A DNA stretch of 8,799 nt from NCBI GenBank assembly GCA_902385025.1, contig CABMDX010000268.1:1-8799 (forward strand), in the 5' to 3' direction. The DNA comes from an uncultured archaeon (GTDB lineage Archaea > Halobacteriota > Methanosarcinia > Methanotrichales > Methanotrichaceae). Positions 1 to 6,338 of this stretch are shown here, one piece after another. A program made the translations under genes and the position numbers. Under the pieces are notes generated by a model. It did not search any database. It worked only from the letters and a program-made list of their open reading frames with translations, and had not been told where the DNA came from. Every line of letters begins with the position of its first letter. Position 1 is the first letter of the stretch.

Positions 1-604
1 TCATGGTAGCGGCTCTTTTTGCAGCAAGCCGCCTTCCCGTATCGGTATGCATTCCCAATTCAAGCTTCAGGAGCTTCCTGTAAAAATGATCGAGATTCCA
101 TTTTCGGTCATCCGGCTCCCTTGACCGGCAGAAAGGATCAGCAGGATCGTAAAGCGGCCTGTTTAGCGCTCCTCCTGTCAGAAAGACCCTGGCGATTCCG
201 ATGGCTCCGAGGGCATCCAGCCGGTCAGCATCCTGCAGGACCCTGGCCTCCAGGGTCTCGGGATTGATTCCTTTTGAGAAGCGGTGAACTTCGATTGCGT
301 AGAGCACCTTTTCATTTACGGCTTGCGATATGCCCAGAGTCTTCAGAAAATCCAAGACAATCTTCCGGCGATGGAATTCCTGCCCGTCCGATTTTTCGGG
401 ATGCTTTGAGCCCGAGCCTGCATCGTGCAGCAGGGCGGCAAGCATGACTATCTGCATATCTGCGCCCTCCTGCTCGCCGATGATCTGGGCTGTCTTGCAG
501 ACGCGCAGGATGTGGGAAAAGTCGTGAGCGGGATCTGTTTCCAGATACAGGCTGCGTGCGCTGTCCAGAAGGGTTTGAGGCAGGAAGCGGGAAGGATGGG
601 ACAT
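1..604 (-). CDS. HD-domain metal-dependent phosphohydrolase (3' end cut by window edge)
   Basis: 201 codons are visible, and the frame is still open at the window edge, so the C-terminus lies outside. The protein starts MSHPSRFLPQ and carries the HD-superfamily metal ligands: H27/H31 (PAHDFSH), H60-D61 (ALLHDAG) and the aspartates of QDADRLDALG (D125/D127). The LLHDAG...DADRLDALG pattern is typical of the YedJ-like predicted HD hydrolases. These are cytoplasmic and usually a little over 200 residues long, so probably only a short tail is missing. The substrate is unknown; family members cleave phosphoester bonds in nucleotides or related compounds. The ATG at 604-602 is directly preceded by an in-frame TGA, and the next in-frame Met is residue 50, which fixes the start. 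No convincing Shine-Dalgarno is seen. A TATA-like box about 30 nt upstream suggests a very short leader. It lies 136 nt downstream of the PHP gene on the same strand. Confidence 0.88.
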   Translation of the reverse strand, partial: MSHPSRFLPQTLLDSARSLYLETDPAHDFSHILRVCKTAQIIGEQEGADMQIVMLAALLHDAGSGSKHPEKSDGQEFHRRKIVLDFLKTLGISQAVNEKVLYAIEVHRFSKGINPETLEARVLQDADRLDALGAIGIARVFLTGGALNRPLYDPADPFCRSREPDDRKWNLDHFYRKLLKLELGMHTDTGRRLAAKRAATM

Positions 605-630
605 TCAAGAGCGAAAATGAGGCTTTATGG

Positions 631-642
631 GATAAATATTCT
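631..642 (-). promoter_or_regulatory. candidate TATA box of the HD-domain gene
   Basis: On the minus strand this reads AGAATATTTATC, an archaeal TATA-like element. It is centred about 32 nt upstream of the ATG at 604. With the usual TATA-to-start distance of about 26 nt, transcription would begin within a few bases of the ATG. This fits the missing Shine-Dalgarno and a leaderless or nearly leaderless mRNA. The call rests on pattern and spacing only. Confidence 0.35.
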
Positions 643-740
643 GGTGAGGACGGCATTCCGGGGATGAGGCGAGCATTTTACTCGATCAATGATTATACTG
701 GACCGGAGAAACAGTGAATGCTTCCATGAGTACAAATCCT

Positions 741-1403
741 TTATTTCAAGCTCTGTCTACCCTTCTTTCGAATCTCCCTGTAAATATGCCCAAACATGTT
801 CCCGGCAAAGAACTTCGGCGGAGTCCTCTTTCCCAGGATTCTCGTTCGCCCGGCTCTTATGGCTCCCAGCACCCCTTCCACATCCTGAGCCTCGATCTCC
901 GTCACTCCCAGTCCCACGGTCTCTGCAAAATGAGAATCGCTCCCCGCGACCATTGGTATGCGCCGCATTCCTGCCTCAATCCTGGCCCTTGCATTGGCGA
1001 GGCCGAAGATGTGTTTGGAGTTATAGACCTCCACTGCATCGGCATCCGGAATCCTGCCGAGGGCATGCCTGAAGGGATGATATGGATGGGGAACGTCTGC
1101 TATGCCGCCCATCTCATGAGCCTTCTTTATCGTCTCTTCACGGCTCATTCTCTTTTCAGGAGGCGTCTCGACTCCCAGAACCAGGAGATGGCCCTCCGAT
1201 GTTGTGACCTCGACTCCGGGTATGAGGATCAAATCGAGCTTATGGTCCCCGATATATTTTCTGGCGGCTGGAATTCCTCGCATGGTATCGTGATCTGTGA
1301 GGGCAATGCCGTCGAGGCCTCTCTTCTTCGCAGCATTGACGATCTCCGATACGCTGGCATGGCCATCTGAATAATTGGAGTGAATGTGCAGGTCGAACTT
1401 CAT
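741..1403 (-). CDS. PHP-domain metal-dependent phosphoesterase
   Basis: A complete 220-residue protein, about the size of a stand-alone PHP domain. All metal-binding motifs of the polymerase and histidinol phosphatase superfamily are present: DLHIHSNYSDG (H6, H8, D13), TDHDT (D37, H38), PGVEV (E65), HPYHP (H106), VEVYN (E125) and GSDSHF (D156, H158). Such proteins fold as a distorted TIM barrel with a multi-metal centre and hydrolyse phosphoesters. Stand-alone archaeal and bacterial members include 3',5'-nucleoside bisphosphate phosphatases and uncharacterised enzymes, so the substrate is open. There is no signal peptide or membrane segment, which implies a cytoplasmic location. The basic tail (IRKKGRQSLK) may touch nucleic acid or be unstructured. 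The start ATG at 1403-1401 leaves motif I at residues 4-14, as in the family. Only a weak purine stretch (CGGAAC) precedes it. A TATA-like box within an inverted repeat lies about 35 nt upstream. Confidence 0.93.
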   Translation of the reverse strand: MKFDLHIHSNYSDGHASVSEIVNAAKKRGLDGIALTDHDTMRGIPAARKYIGDHKLDLILIPGVEVTTSEGHLLVLGVETPPEKRMSREETIKKAHEMGGIADVPHPYHPFRHALGRIPDADAVEVYNSKHIFGLANARARIEAGMRRIPMVAGSDSHFAETVGLGVTEIEAQDVEGVLGAIRAGRTRILGKRTPPKFFAGNMFGHIYREIRKKGRQSLK

Positions 1404-1431
1404 GTTCCGTCTGCCGGCAGTTTTTCGGGCC

Positions 1432-1470
1432 TGGTTATATATCCTTTGATGATTTATAGGAATATAACCA
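1432..1470. repeat. imperfect inverted repeat (possible operator) upstream of the PHP gene
   Basis: The left arm is TGGTTATATATCC (1432-1444) and the right arm GGAATATAACCA (1459-1470). They are reverse complements apart from one extra base and are separated by 14 nt. The left arm contains the candidate TATA box of the PHP gene. Possible roles are an operator for a dimeric regulator or paired TATA elements firing in opposite directions. Confidence 0.5.
1433..1444 (-). promoter_or_regulatory. candidate TATA box of the PHP gene
   Basis: The minus strand reads GGATATATAACC, centred about 36 nt upstream of the PHP ATG. This predicts a transcription start near 1413 and a leader of roughly 10 nt. 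The element coincides with the proximal arm of the inverted repeat at 1432-1470, so a protein bound to the repeat could compete with TBP. It is inferred from pattern and spacing. Confidence 0.4.
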
Positions 1471-1487
1471 AATGGACGATCAATTTT

Positions 1488-1500
1488 CGGAATAATTCCG
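1488..1500. repeat. 13-nt palindrome in the PHP/pentapeptide intergenic region
   Basis: CGGAATAATTCCG has perfect 6-bp arms around a single central A. It is the size of a typical dimeric regulator site, but no regulator gene is nearby and the role is unknown. Confidence 0.35.
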
Positions 1501-1538
1501 GTGCTTACGGTCTCGGATCTGGAAATGGAATTCTAACG

Positions 1539-1560
1539 GCTTGATTTCAGTGGATCAAGC
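1539..1560. repeat. 7-bp stem inverted repeat
   Basis: GCTTGAT (1539-1545) and ATCAAGC (1554-1560) are perfect reverse complements separated by 8 nt. The pair could form a small hairpin or bind a dimeric protein. There is no T-run after it, so a terminator is unlikely. Confidence 0.35.
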
Positions 1561-1573
1561 GATAAGCGTAAAA

Positions 1574-1586
1574 ACTTGCAGCAAGT
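1574..1586. repeat. 13-nt palindrome upstream of the pentapeptide-repeat gene
   Basis: ACTTGCAGCAAGT has perfect 6-bp arms around a single A. It lies about 40 nt before the preferred start at 1625 and next to an A/T-rich tract (AATAAAAATT, about 1587-1596) that could be that gene's TATA box. This is a plausible site for an operator. Confidence 0.35.
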
Positions 1587-1610
1587 AATAAAAATTGATG
1601 TCTGCTCGAC

Positions 1611-1614
1611 GGAG
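1611..1614 (+). promoter_or_regulatory. Shine-Dalgarno supporting the ATG at 1625
   Basis: GGAG lies 10 nt before the ATG at 1625. No comparable motif precedes the upstream in-frame TTG (1595) or ATG (1598), so 1625 is preferred. That start also places a hydrophobic signal segment directly at the N-terminus. Confidence 0.45.
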
Positions 1615-1624
1615 AGCGTACTCG

Positions 1625-3076
1625 ATGCACCCCTGGGCATTAGTACTGATGGCGCTGTTTCTGATGGTCGCATCAGCCCAATGTTCAAACGAGCCAATGC
1701 AAACGGTCAGTGCCGATGAGATCCGAGGCCAAATCGTAAATGGCGAACCGTTTTGGTATGATCGCGCGATAATCGAAGGAGATCTAAATATTAGTAATTT
1801 AAATATAGATACTCCTATACACATAACGAACTCCGTGATGAATTGGCTAGATGCAGAAAATAGCACATTTAATAAAAATGTTGACTTCAGCGGGACAACC
1901 TTTCATGGTTCTGCCATCTTAGATAATTCAAGGTTCAATGAAGATGTCGATTTTAGCAATACTGTCTTTGATAGACTAGCATATTTTTATATGTGCAATT
2001 TTAATAATAGAGTCGCTTTTGAAAATTCCACGATGCATGATGAGGCTTCATTTTTCGGATCAACTTTTTGGCATGGAGCCAATTTCGGAAAATCCTGTTT
2101 TTTTGATAAATTCAATATCCATAGATCTATTTTTTATGAACACGCCAGCTTCTCCAGCACAACCTTCAACAGGACCGCGGATTTTAGATGGACTAGATTC
2201 AATTCATATGCCGATTTTGATCAATCGAGGTTTAGAAATTTGGCCGATTTTGGTTGGTCCCTCTTCTTAAAATATGCAATCTTCAAATCCTGCAATTTTG
2301 AAGGTGTTGCTGATTTTACAGGTTCGAACTTTGATTCTTGGTCATTTGAAAGAGCAAATTTCAATGGAGACGCCATCTTTCAGCAATGCAGGTTTGATTC
2401 TATCTATTTAGCCGAATCGAATTTTAACGGTGAAGCCAACTTCAGGAATATTCATAGCAATAATACTATTGGCTTATGGACAACGCGAATTGATGATTTT
2501 ATCGCTGACTGGAGCGATGTCAAAGGGGACTTATTTAGCTTCGATACCCGTGAAGATAAAAAAGAGATATATCGGAAGCTTAAAATAAAATATGAAGCCA
2601 ATGGATTATATAATTTTGCCGATGAGTGTGCATATCAACTCAAAGTGACGGAATTAGAGGACGAAAAGGACCCTATTTATTATATATTTAATTTCAGCTC
2701 AAGAGTTCTTTATGGATGGGGGTATAAACCGCTTTACCCTGTGGTTTGGTCTGCTGCAATCATAATCCTATTTGGGATACTGTGGCATATTCTCGGTCTC
2801 AATAAGCCGAATCTAGGTCCTGAAGAATATAACTTCGCCACTTATTGGACCTCCAAAGCCGGCTCAGGCGGCATAAAGAGATATTTGCAGGCTTTATCCT
2901 TCAGCGCAAATGTATTTCTCTCCGGGACGAAGTTCTTCGTGGACCCGCCTGACATTCCCAAGATGCATGAACGTTCCATGTCGCTGATAAAGTGCGCATT
3001 CACTCTGGAGAGAATACTCGGGGCGTTATTCTCCATATTATTATTGCTTGCTCTCTCCAAGACGATAATAAGGTGA
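1625..3076 (+). CDS. secreted/membrane pentapeptide-repeat protein with two C-terminal TM helices (ion-channel-like)
   Basis: 483 residues from the ATG at 1625; an alternative start at 1598 adds nine residues. Residues 3-18 are a hydrophobic signal segment with a possible signal peptidase site at ASA-Q. Residues about 60-275 are degenerate pentapeptide repeats of the A(D/N)F..(S/T).F type (ADFRWTRF, ADFDQSRF, ADFTGSNF, ANFNGDAIF), predicted to form a right-handed quadrilateral beta helix. Residues 308-345 are a charged helical linker (IYRKLKIKYE...FADECAYQLK). Membrane helix 1 is at about 370-391 and helix 2 at about 459-481. Between them, residues 420-440 (SFSANVFLSGTKFFVDPP) sit where related proteins, as I recall, have a potassium-channel pore loop, but no TVGYGD filter remains. 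The linker plus 'GWGYKPLYPVVWS' layout resembles pentapeptide/Ion_trans_2 proteins of Methanosarcinales; that comparison is from memory. The gene is clearly richer in A+T than its neighbours, which may mean transfer or relaxed composition. Function is unknown. Confidence 0.85.
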   Translation: MHPWALVLMALFLMVASAQCSNEPMQTVSADEIRGQIVNGEPFWYDRAIIEGDLNISNLNIDTPIHITNSVMNWLDAENSTFNKNVDFSGTTFHGSAILDNSRFNEDVDFSNTVFDRLAYFYMCNFNNRVAFENSTMHDEASFFGSTFWHGANFGKSCFFDKFNIHRSIFYEHASFSSTTFNRTADFRWTRFNSYADFDQSRFRNLADFGWSLFLKYAIFKSCNFEGVADFTGSNFDSWSFERANFNGDAIFQQCRFDSIYLAESNFNGEANFRNIHSNNTIGLWTTRIDDFIADWSDVKGDLFSFDTREDKKEIYRKLKIKYEANGLYNFADECAYQLKVTELEDEKDPIYYIFNFSSRVLYGWGYKPLYPVVWSAAIIILFGILWHILGLNKPNLGPEEYNFATYWTSKAGSGGIKRYLQALSFSANVFLSGTKFFVDPPDIPKMHERSMSLIKCAFTLERILGALFSILLLLALSKTIIR

Positions 3077-3102
3077 AATATATGATGATACGAGTCGCTT
3101 CT

Positions 3103-3123
3103 TTTCGTCACAGCATCACGAAA
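3103..3123. terminator. candidate bidirectional hairpin between convergent genes
   Basis: TTTCGT (3103-3108) and ACGAAA (3118-3123) form a 6-bp inverted repeat with a 9-nt loop. It lies in the 103-nt gap between the converging pentapeptide gene and aconitase-family gene. A short T-rich run (CTTCTTTTC) precedes it on the plus strand. The stem is weak, so this is only a candidate terminator. The rest of the gap shows nothing else. Confidence 0.25.
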
Positions 3124-3179
3124 TGAGATGAATGAGGCTGGGCAAATGGTGTCCTCTCTGGCCCATGCCGCATCCATTT

Positions 3180-4433
3180 TCAGCCAAATATCTCAGGCAC
3201 AGCCATGCTGCCCTTTAAAGCTGAGGCTGCAGCGGTTGCAGGGCTCGCCAGATAAACCCTCCCGCCCTTGCCCATGCGCCCCGGAAAATTGCGGTTGGAT
3301 GTGGATACGCAGACCTCGCCCTCGGCCAGCACGCCCATATGCGCCCCCAGACACGGCCCGCATCCGGGTGGCGCGATCATGGCCCCGGCCCGCGCCAGCA
3401 TCTCGATGATGCCATTTTGCAAAGCCTCCAGGAAAACCTCGCGCGAGGCAGGAATGACCAGCGTCCTTGCTTTTACCTGCTTTCCCAACAGGATCTTCGC
3501 CGCGATCTCCAGGTCCTCCAGCCTGCCGTTGGTGCAGGTGCCGATGAAGACCTGGTCGATCTCTATGCCCTCCAGCTCAGAGACCGGTTTTACATTGTCC
3601 ACCCTGAAGGGCTCTGCCACCTGGGGCTCAAGATCGGTTATGTCATACTCGAACTCATAGTCGTAAGATTCGGGATCGGATCTGACCGGCACATAATCCC
3701 GCCGGGCACGGCCAAAAAGCCAGGCATCCGTCTTCTCATCCGGTGGCACGATTGCAGCCTTGGCTCCCATCTCCACTCCAAGGTTGCACAGCGTCATCCT
3801 TCCGGATATGCTCATGGACTCGACTGCAGGGCCTGTGTACTCCACTGCCCTGTATGTCGCCCCATCTGCACCCTGCTCTCCGATCACCATGAGGGCGATG
3901 TCCTTGGCTGATACGAATGGTTTCGGCCTGCCCGAGATCTTGATGGCCATCGTCTGGGGCACCTTGAACCATAGCCGCCCCCGAGAATAGACCTCGGCCA
4001 TGTCCGTCGCTCCAAGGCCCGTTCCAAAGGCCCCGAGGGCTCCATAGGTGCAGGAATGAGAGTCCGCGCCAACCACAAGCAGCCCTGGTAAGGCAAAGCC
4101 CTGCTCTGGAAAAACCTGGTGGCAGACACCCGATCCGCAATCGAATAAATTGGAGATCCCGCTGGAGCGCGCCCATTCGCGCACCTCCTTTTGCAATTCC
4201 GCCGTGGTCTCATTATTGGCAGGAACGATATGATCGAAGGGTATGACAATCTTTTCCGGGTCCCAAACCCTGGCCGAGCCCATCTCCTTGAAGGCTTTGA
4301 TAGCCAGGACCGATGTCCCGTCGTGGGACATGGCATAGTCTATTTCCGCCTCAACAATCTCCCCCGGTTCCACCATCCTGCCTGATCCGGAGTTCTTAGA
4401 AAAAATTTTCTGGCTGATAGTCGCCACTGCCAT
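3180..4433 (-). CDS. aconitase/3-isopropylmalate dehydratase-family large subunit (LeuC/HacA type)
   Basis: 417 residues, the normal length for archaeal LeuC/HacA large subunits. The [4Fe-4S] ligands are visible: C300 in FIGTCTNGR, and C358 and C361 in [14 protein letters not shown]. Other family signatures are SHDGT (36-40), [20 protein letters not shown] (122-141) and [20 protein letters not shown] (216-235). These enzymes isomerise hydroxy-acids by dehydration and rehydration: isopropylmalate in leucine synthesis, homocitrate/homoaconitate in coenzyme B synthesis, or citrate itself. Specificity is set largely by the small subunit (LeuD/HacB), which is not encoded in this window, so the substrate cannot be read from this chain. 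It is the third gene of the aclB-aclA operon, 42 nt after aclA, which favours a citrate or homocitrate substrate over isopropylmalate; that is inference. The start ATG at 4433 has GAGG 6 nt upstream. The protein is cytoplasmic. Confidence 0.93.
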   Translation of the reverse strand: MAVATISQKIFSKNSGSGRMVEPGEIVEAEIDYAMSHDGTSVLAIKAFKEMGSARVWDPEKIVIPFDHIVPANNETTAELQKEVREWARSSGISNLFDCGSGVCHQVFPEQGFALPGLLVVGADSHSCTYGALGAFGTGLGATDMAEVYSRGRLWFKVPQTMAIKISGRPKPFVSAKDIALMVIGEQGADGATYRAVEYTGPAVESMSISGRMTLCNLGVEMGAKAAIVPPDEKTDAWLFGRARRDYVPVRSDPESYDYEFEYDITDLEPQVAEPFRVDNVKPVSELEGIEIDQVFIGTCTNGRLEDLEIAAKILLGKQVKARTLVIPASREVFLEALQNGIIEMLARAGAMIAPPGCGPCLGAHMGVLAEGEVCVSTSNRNFPGRMGKGGRVYLASPATAAASALKGSMAVPEIFG

Positions 4434-4439
4434 TTTGTG

Positions 4440-4443
4440 CCTC
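4440..4443 (-). promoter_or_regulatory. Shine-Dalgarno of the aconitase-family gene
   Basis: GAGG on the minus strand lies 6 nt before the ATG at 4433. It fixes that start and allows independent ribosome loading within the operon. Confidence 0.6.
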
Positions 4444-4475
4444 AGGGCTGATAATGGCGATTCTATCTCTTAAGC

Positions 4476-6338
4476 TCAACGCTTGCACTGAATATCTTCT
4501 TCGGAGGGCATCATATAGGCAATGTCCTCAGCCGGGTGGCGGTACAGCCTTGCGCCCAGGCGCTTCTGGTCCAGAATATGCCCGATCAATCCGATGCTGC
4601 GACCGAGTGCGAAGAGCCCGTTCAAATAGCCGAGGCGAACGACCTCATCGATCTCCGCCTTGCTGAAGGCTCCACAGGAGCTCATCAGGTCCAGGAAGAG
4701 AATGCCGATGCACCCGTCCACATTCAGGATCAAGTTGCCTTTCTTGGCGGTGGTGAGCTTTTCCACCTGCAATGCATAGTTGAGCAGCCCAGTGCTCGGG
4801 AAGTTGGAGCGAGCATAGGCGATAAGCAACTGCACACGCTTGTCAGGATTTTTAACGCTCTTGATCTTGTGGCCAATGCCCGGGATGTTTATGCCCCTCT
4901 TCTTCATGTCGCCCACAAACTGCTCAGGCGTCATGCCAGTCTCTTTGGCCCGCTTGAACTCGCGTGCGGCGTCGTCGATGGCGCCGCCAAAGCGCGGCCC
5001 GATTGTCAAGAGACCGCTGCATAGCGACGAAATAAGATCCTTTCCTGCACAGGAGGCCACAATGGAATTATGGGCGCCCGACACTGCCGATCCATGATCT
5101 GCCACAATCTGCAGCACAAGCTCGATGAACTGAGAAGCGTAGTCGGGCAGCTCCTTCTTGAACCAGAGCAGGCCGATGACTCCTCCAATGCCCATCTTTT
5201 GATCGAGTACAGAGGAGAGTTTCTTTCCTGCATAAAGCAGCTCCTCTCCACGATCATCGGATACCGTGCAGATGAAGGTAGTAGGCCGGCGGATGTCTCC
5301 AGATGCCAGTGATTTGCCGTAGTCGGCAGGAATCCTGGGAACCTGTGGCTCCGCGAACTTTTTGACAAGCCCCTTTTCCAGCAGCATCTCATAGACAAGG
5401 CGCACAGTATCGCCATAGCCGTCGAAGGATGTCGGAACATAAGCTCCTGCCTCGCGGAAGGCATCGTTCTTGGCCTGGGCCGTCTCCTTCTGAGTGTCTG
5501 CTTTGGCTCCGGCATGGCCGAACTGAACGCTTGCCGGAAGCACAGGCGAGCAGGTTCCAGTAACCCATGCCACCAGAGGCTTCGTGATCCTGCCCTCTTT
5601 CAAAGCCTGAATTATCTTGTACTCATCCTCGCCGCCCAATTCACCAAGGCACGCGATCATCTTGATGGCTGGATTCGCTTCATAGCGCAGAATGTGGTCG
5701 AGAAGATTCGACCCTGGATAGCGATCTCCTCCAATTGCCACGCCCTCGTATATGCCATCGGAATTGCGAGAGATGATATTGAACGCCTCATTGAGCATGC
5801 CTCCGGATTTGGAGACAAAGCCCACGCATCCGGGGCGGTAGAGCTTGGAGGCGATGATGTTCTCGATGGTGCCTGCGGTGTTGCCGATGCGGAAAGCTCC
5901 GGCAGCCATTCCGCCCACGGTTGCAGGGCCGATAACGGTCTTACCCAATTTGCGGGCTGTAGCACTCATAATCCTAGACTGCCTCTCGGGCACGCCTTCA
6001 GCGATGACTGCCACAGTACGGATGCTGCCCTCCTGCAGGGCCTCCATGGTGGTCTCGAAGGCGGAGCGGTGTGATGCAAAATTGACCATCACATCCGCCT
6101 CAGGATAAGCTGCTGCCGCCAGCGCTATGGTTTTGTACATGGGCAGGATGATCTCTTTGGTTCCCCAGAATGCTTTATGAATTCCTGCTCTGCTGGGGTT
6201 GATGATGGCAGAGATGCTCGGAGACTCGCGATTGCAGATATAGTCGAAGTCCAGCATACGCTGGATGGCATTGGTCTGATAGCCGTAAACAAAAGCCTTG
6301 GTCTTTTTATCAAAGAGAACGTAATCTTTCCTGCTCAT
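4476..6338 (-). CDS. aclA: ATP-citrate lyase large (citrate synthase-type) subunit
   Basis: 620 residues, matching the roughly 608-residue large subunit of bacterial and plant split enzymes (AclA in Chlorobium, ACLB in plants) and the C-terminal part of human ACLY. The N-terminal half is a succinyl-CoA synthetase-like CoA-binding and ligase region. It carries the phosphohistidine motif FGHAGA (H275, equivalent to human H760) and the SKSGGM loop at 176-181. The C-terminal half, from about 350, is a citrate synthase-like domain. Its catalytic residues are intact: H415 (ADHG), H490 (GIGHK) and D541 (NVDGCIG), matching human H900, H975 and D1026 as I recall them. It also has LGRSIGLIGHILDQKRL and a YRHP tail, as in the eukaryotic enzyme. 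With AclB it interconverts citrate + CoA + ATP and acetyl-CoA + oxaloacetate + ADP + Pi in the cytoplasm. Its ATG overlaps the aclB stop (ATGA), implying translational coupling, and GGAAGGTG lies 7 nt upstream. Confidence 0.96.
   Translation of the reverse strand: MSRKDYVLFDKKTKAFVYGYQTNAIQRMLDFDYICNRESPSISAIINPSRAGIHKAFWGTKEIILPMYKTIALAAAAYPEADVMVNFASHRSAFETTMEALQEGSIRTVAVIAEGVPERQSRIMSATARKLGKTVIGPATVGGMAAGAFRIGNTAGTIENIIASKLYRPGCVGFVSKSGGMLNEAFNIISRNSDGIYEGVAIGGDRYPGSNLLDHILRYEANPAIKMIACLGELGGEDEYKIIQALKEGRITKPLVAWVTGTCSPVLPASVQFGHAGAKADTQKETAQAKNDAFREAGAYVPTSFDGYGDTVRLVYEMLLEKGLVKKFAEPQVPRIPADYGKSLASGDIRRPTTFICTVSDDRGEELLYAGKKLSSVLDQKMGIGGVIGLLWFKKELPDYASQFIELVLQIVADHGSAVSGAHNSIVASCAGKDLISSLCSGLLTIGPRFGGAIDDAAREFKRAKETGMTPEQFVGDMKKRGINIPGIGHKIKSVKNPDKRVQLLIAYARSNFPSTGLLNYALQVEKLTTAKKGNLILNVDGCIGILFLDLMSSCGAFSKAEIDEVVRLGYLNGLFALGRSIGLIGHILDQKRLGARLYRHPAEDIAYMMPSEEDIQCKR

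Noticed and set aside
312..656. 114-codon open frame on the minus strand overlapping the HD gene in another frame
   Set aside because: It has low-complexity Pro/Ser/Arg composition and no recognisable motif, while the overlapping frame holds a clear HD domain with all metal ligands.
714..1370. 218-codon open frame antisense to the PHP gene
   Set aside because: The opposite strand encodes all PHP motifs, and the antisense translation resembles no protein family. It is a by-product of GC-rich codon structure.
1595..1624. TTG/ATG starts upstream of the pentapeptide-repeat gene (1595, 1598)
   Set aside because: There is no ribosome-binding motif. They would put an Arg-rich stretch before the signal segment (tolerable, but not needed), and the ATG at 1625 has GGAG at 10 nt. 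The 1598 start cannot be fully excluded.
1861..2460. Internal repetitiveness of the pentapeptide region as a DNA repeat or CRISPR-like array
   Set aside because: The periodicity is at protein level (five-residue units). At DNA level the copies are too divergent and there are no identical repeats with unique spacers.
4434..4475. A separate promoter between aclA and the aconitase-family gene
   Set aside because: The 42-nt gap shows a Shine-Dalgarno but no convincing TATA box at the right distance, so co-transcription is the simpler reading.
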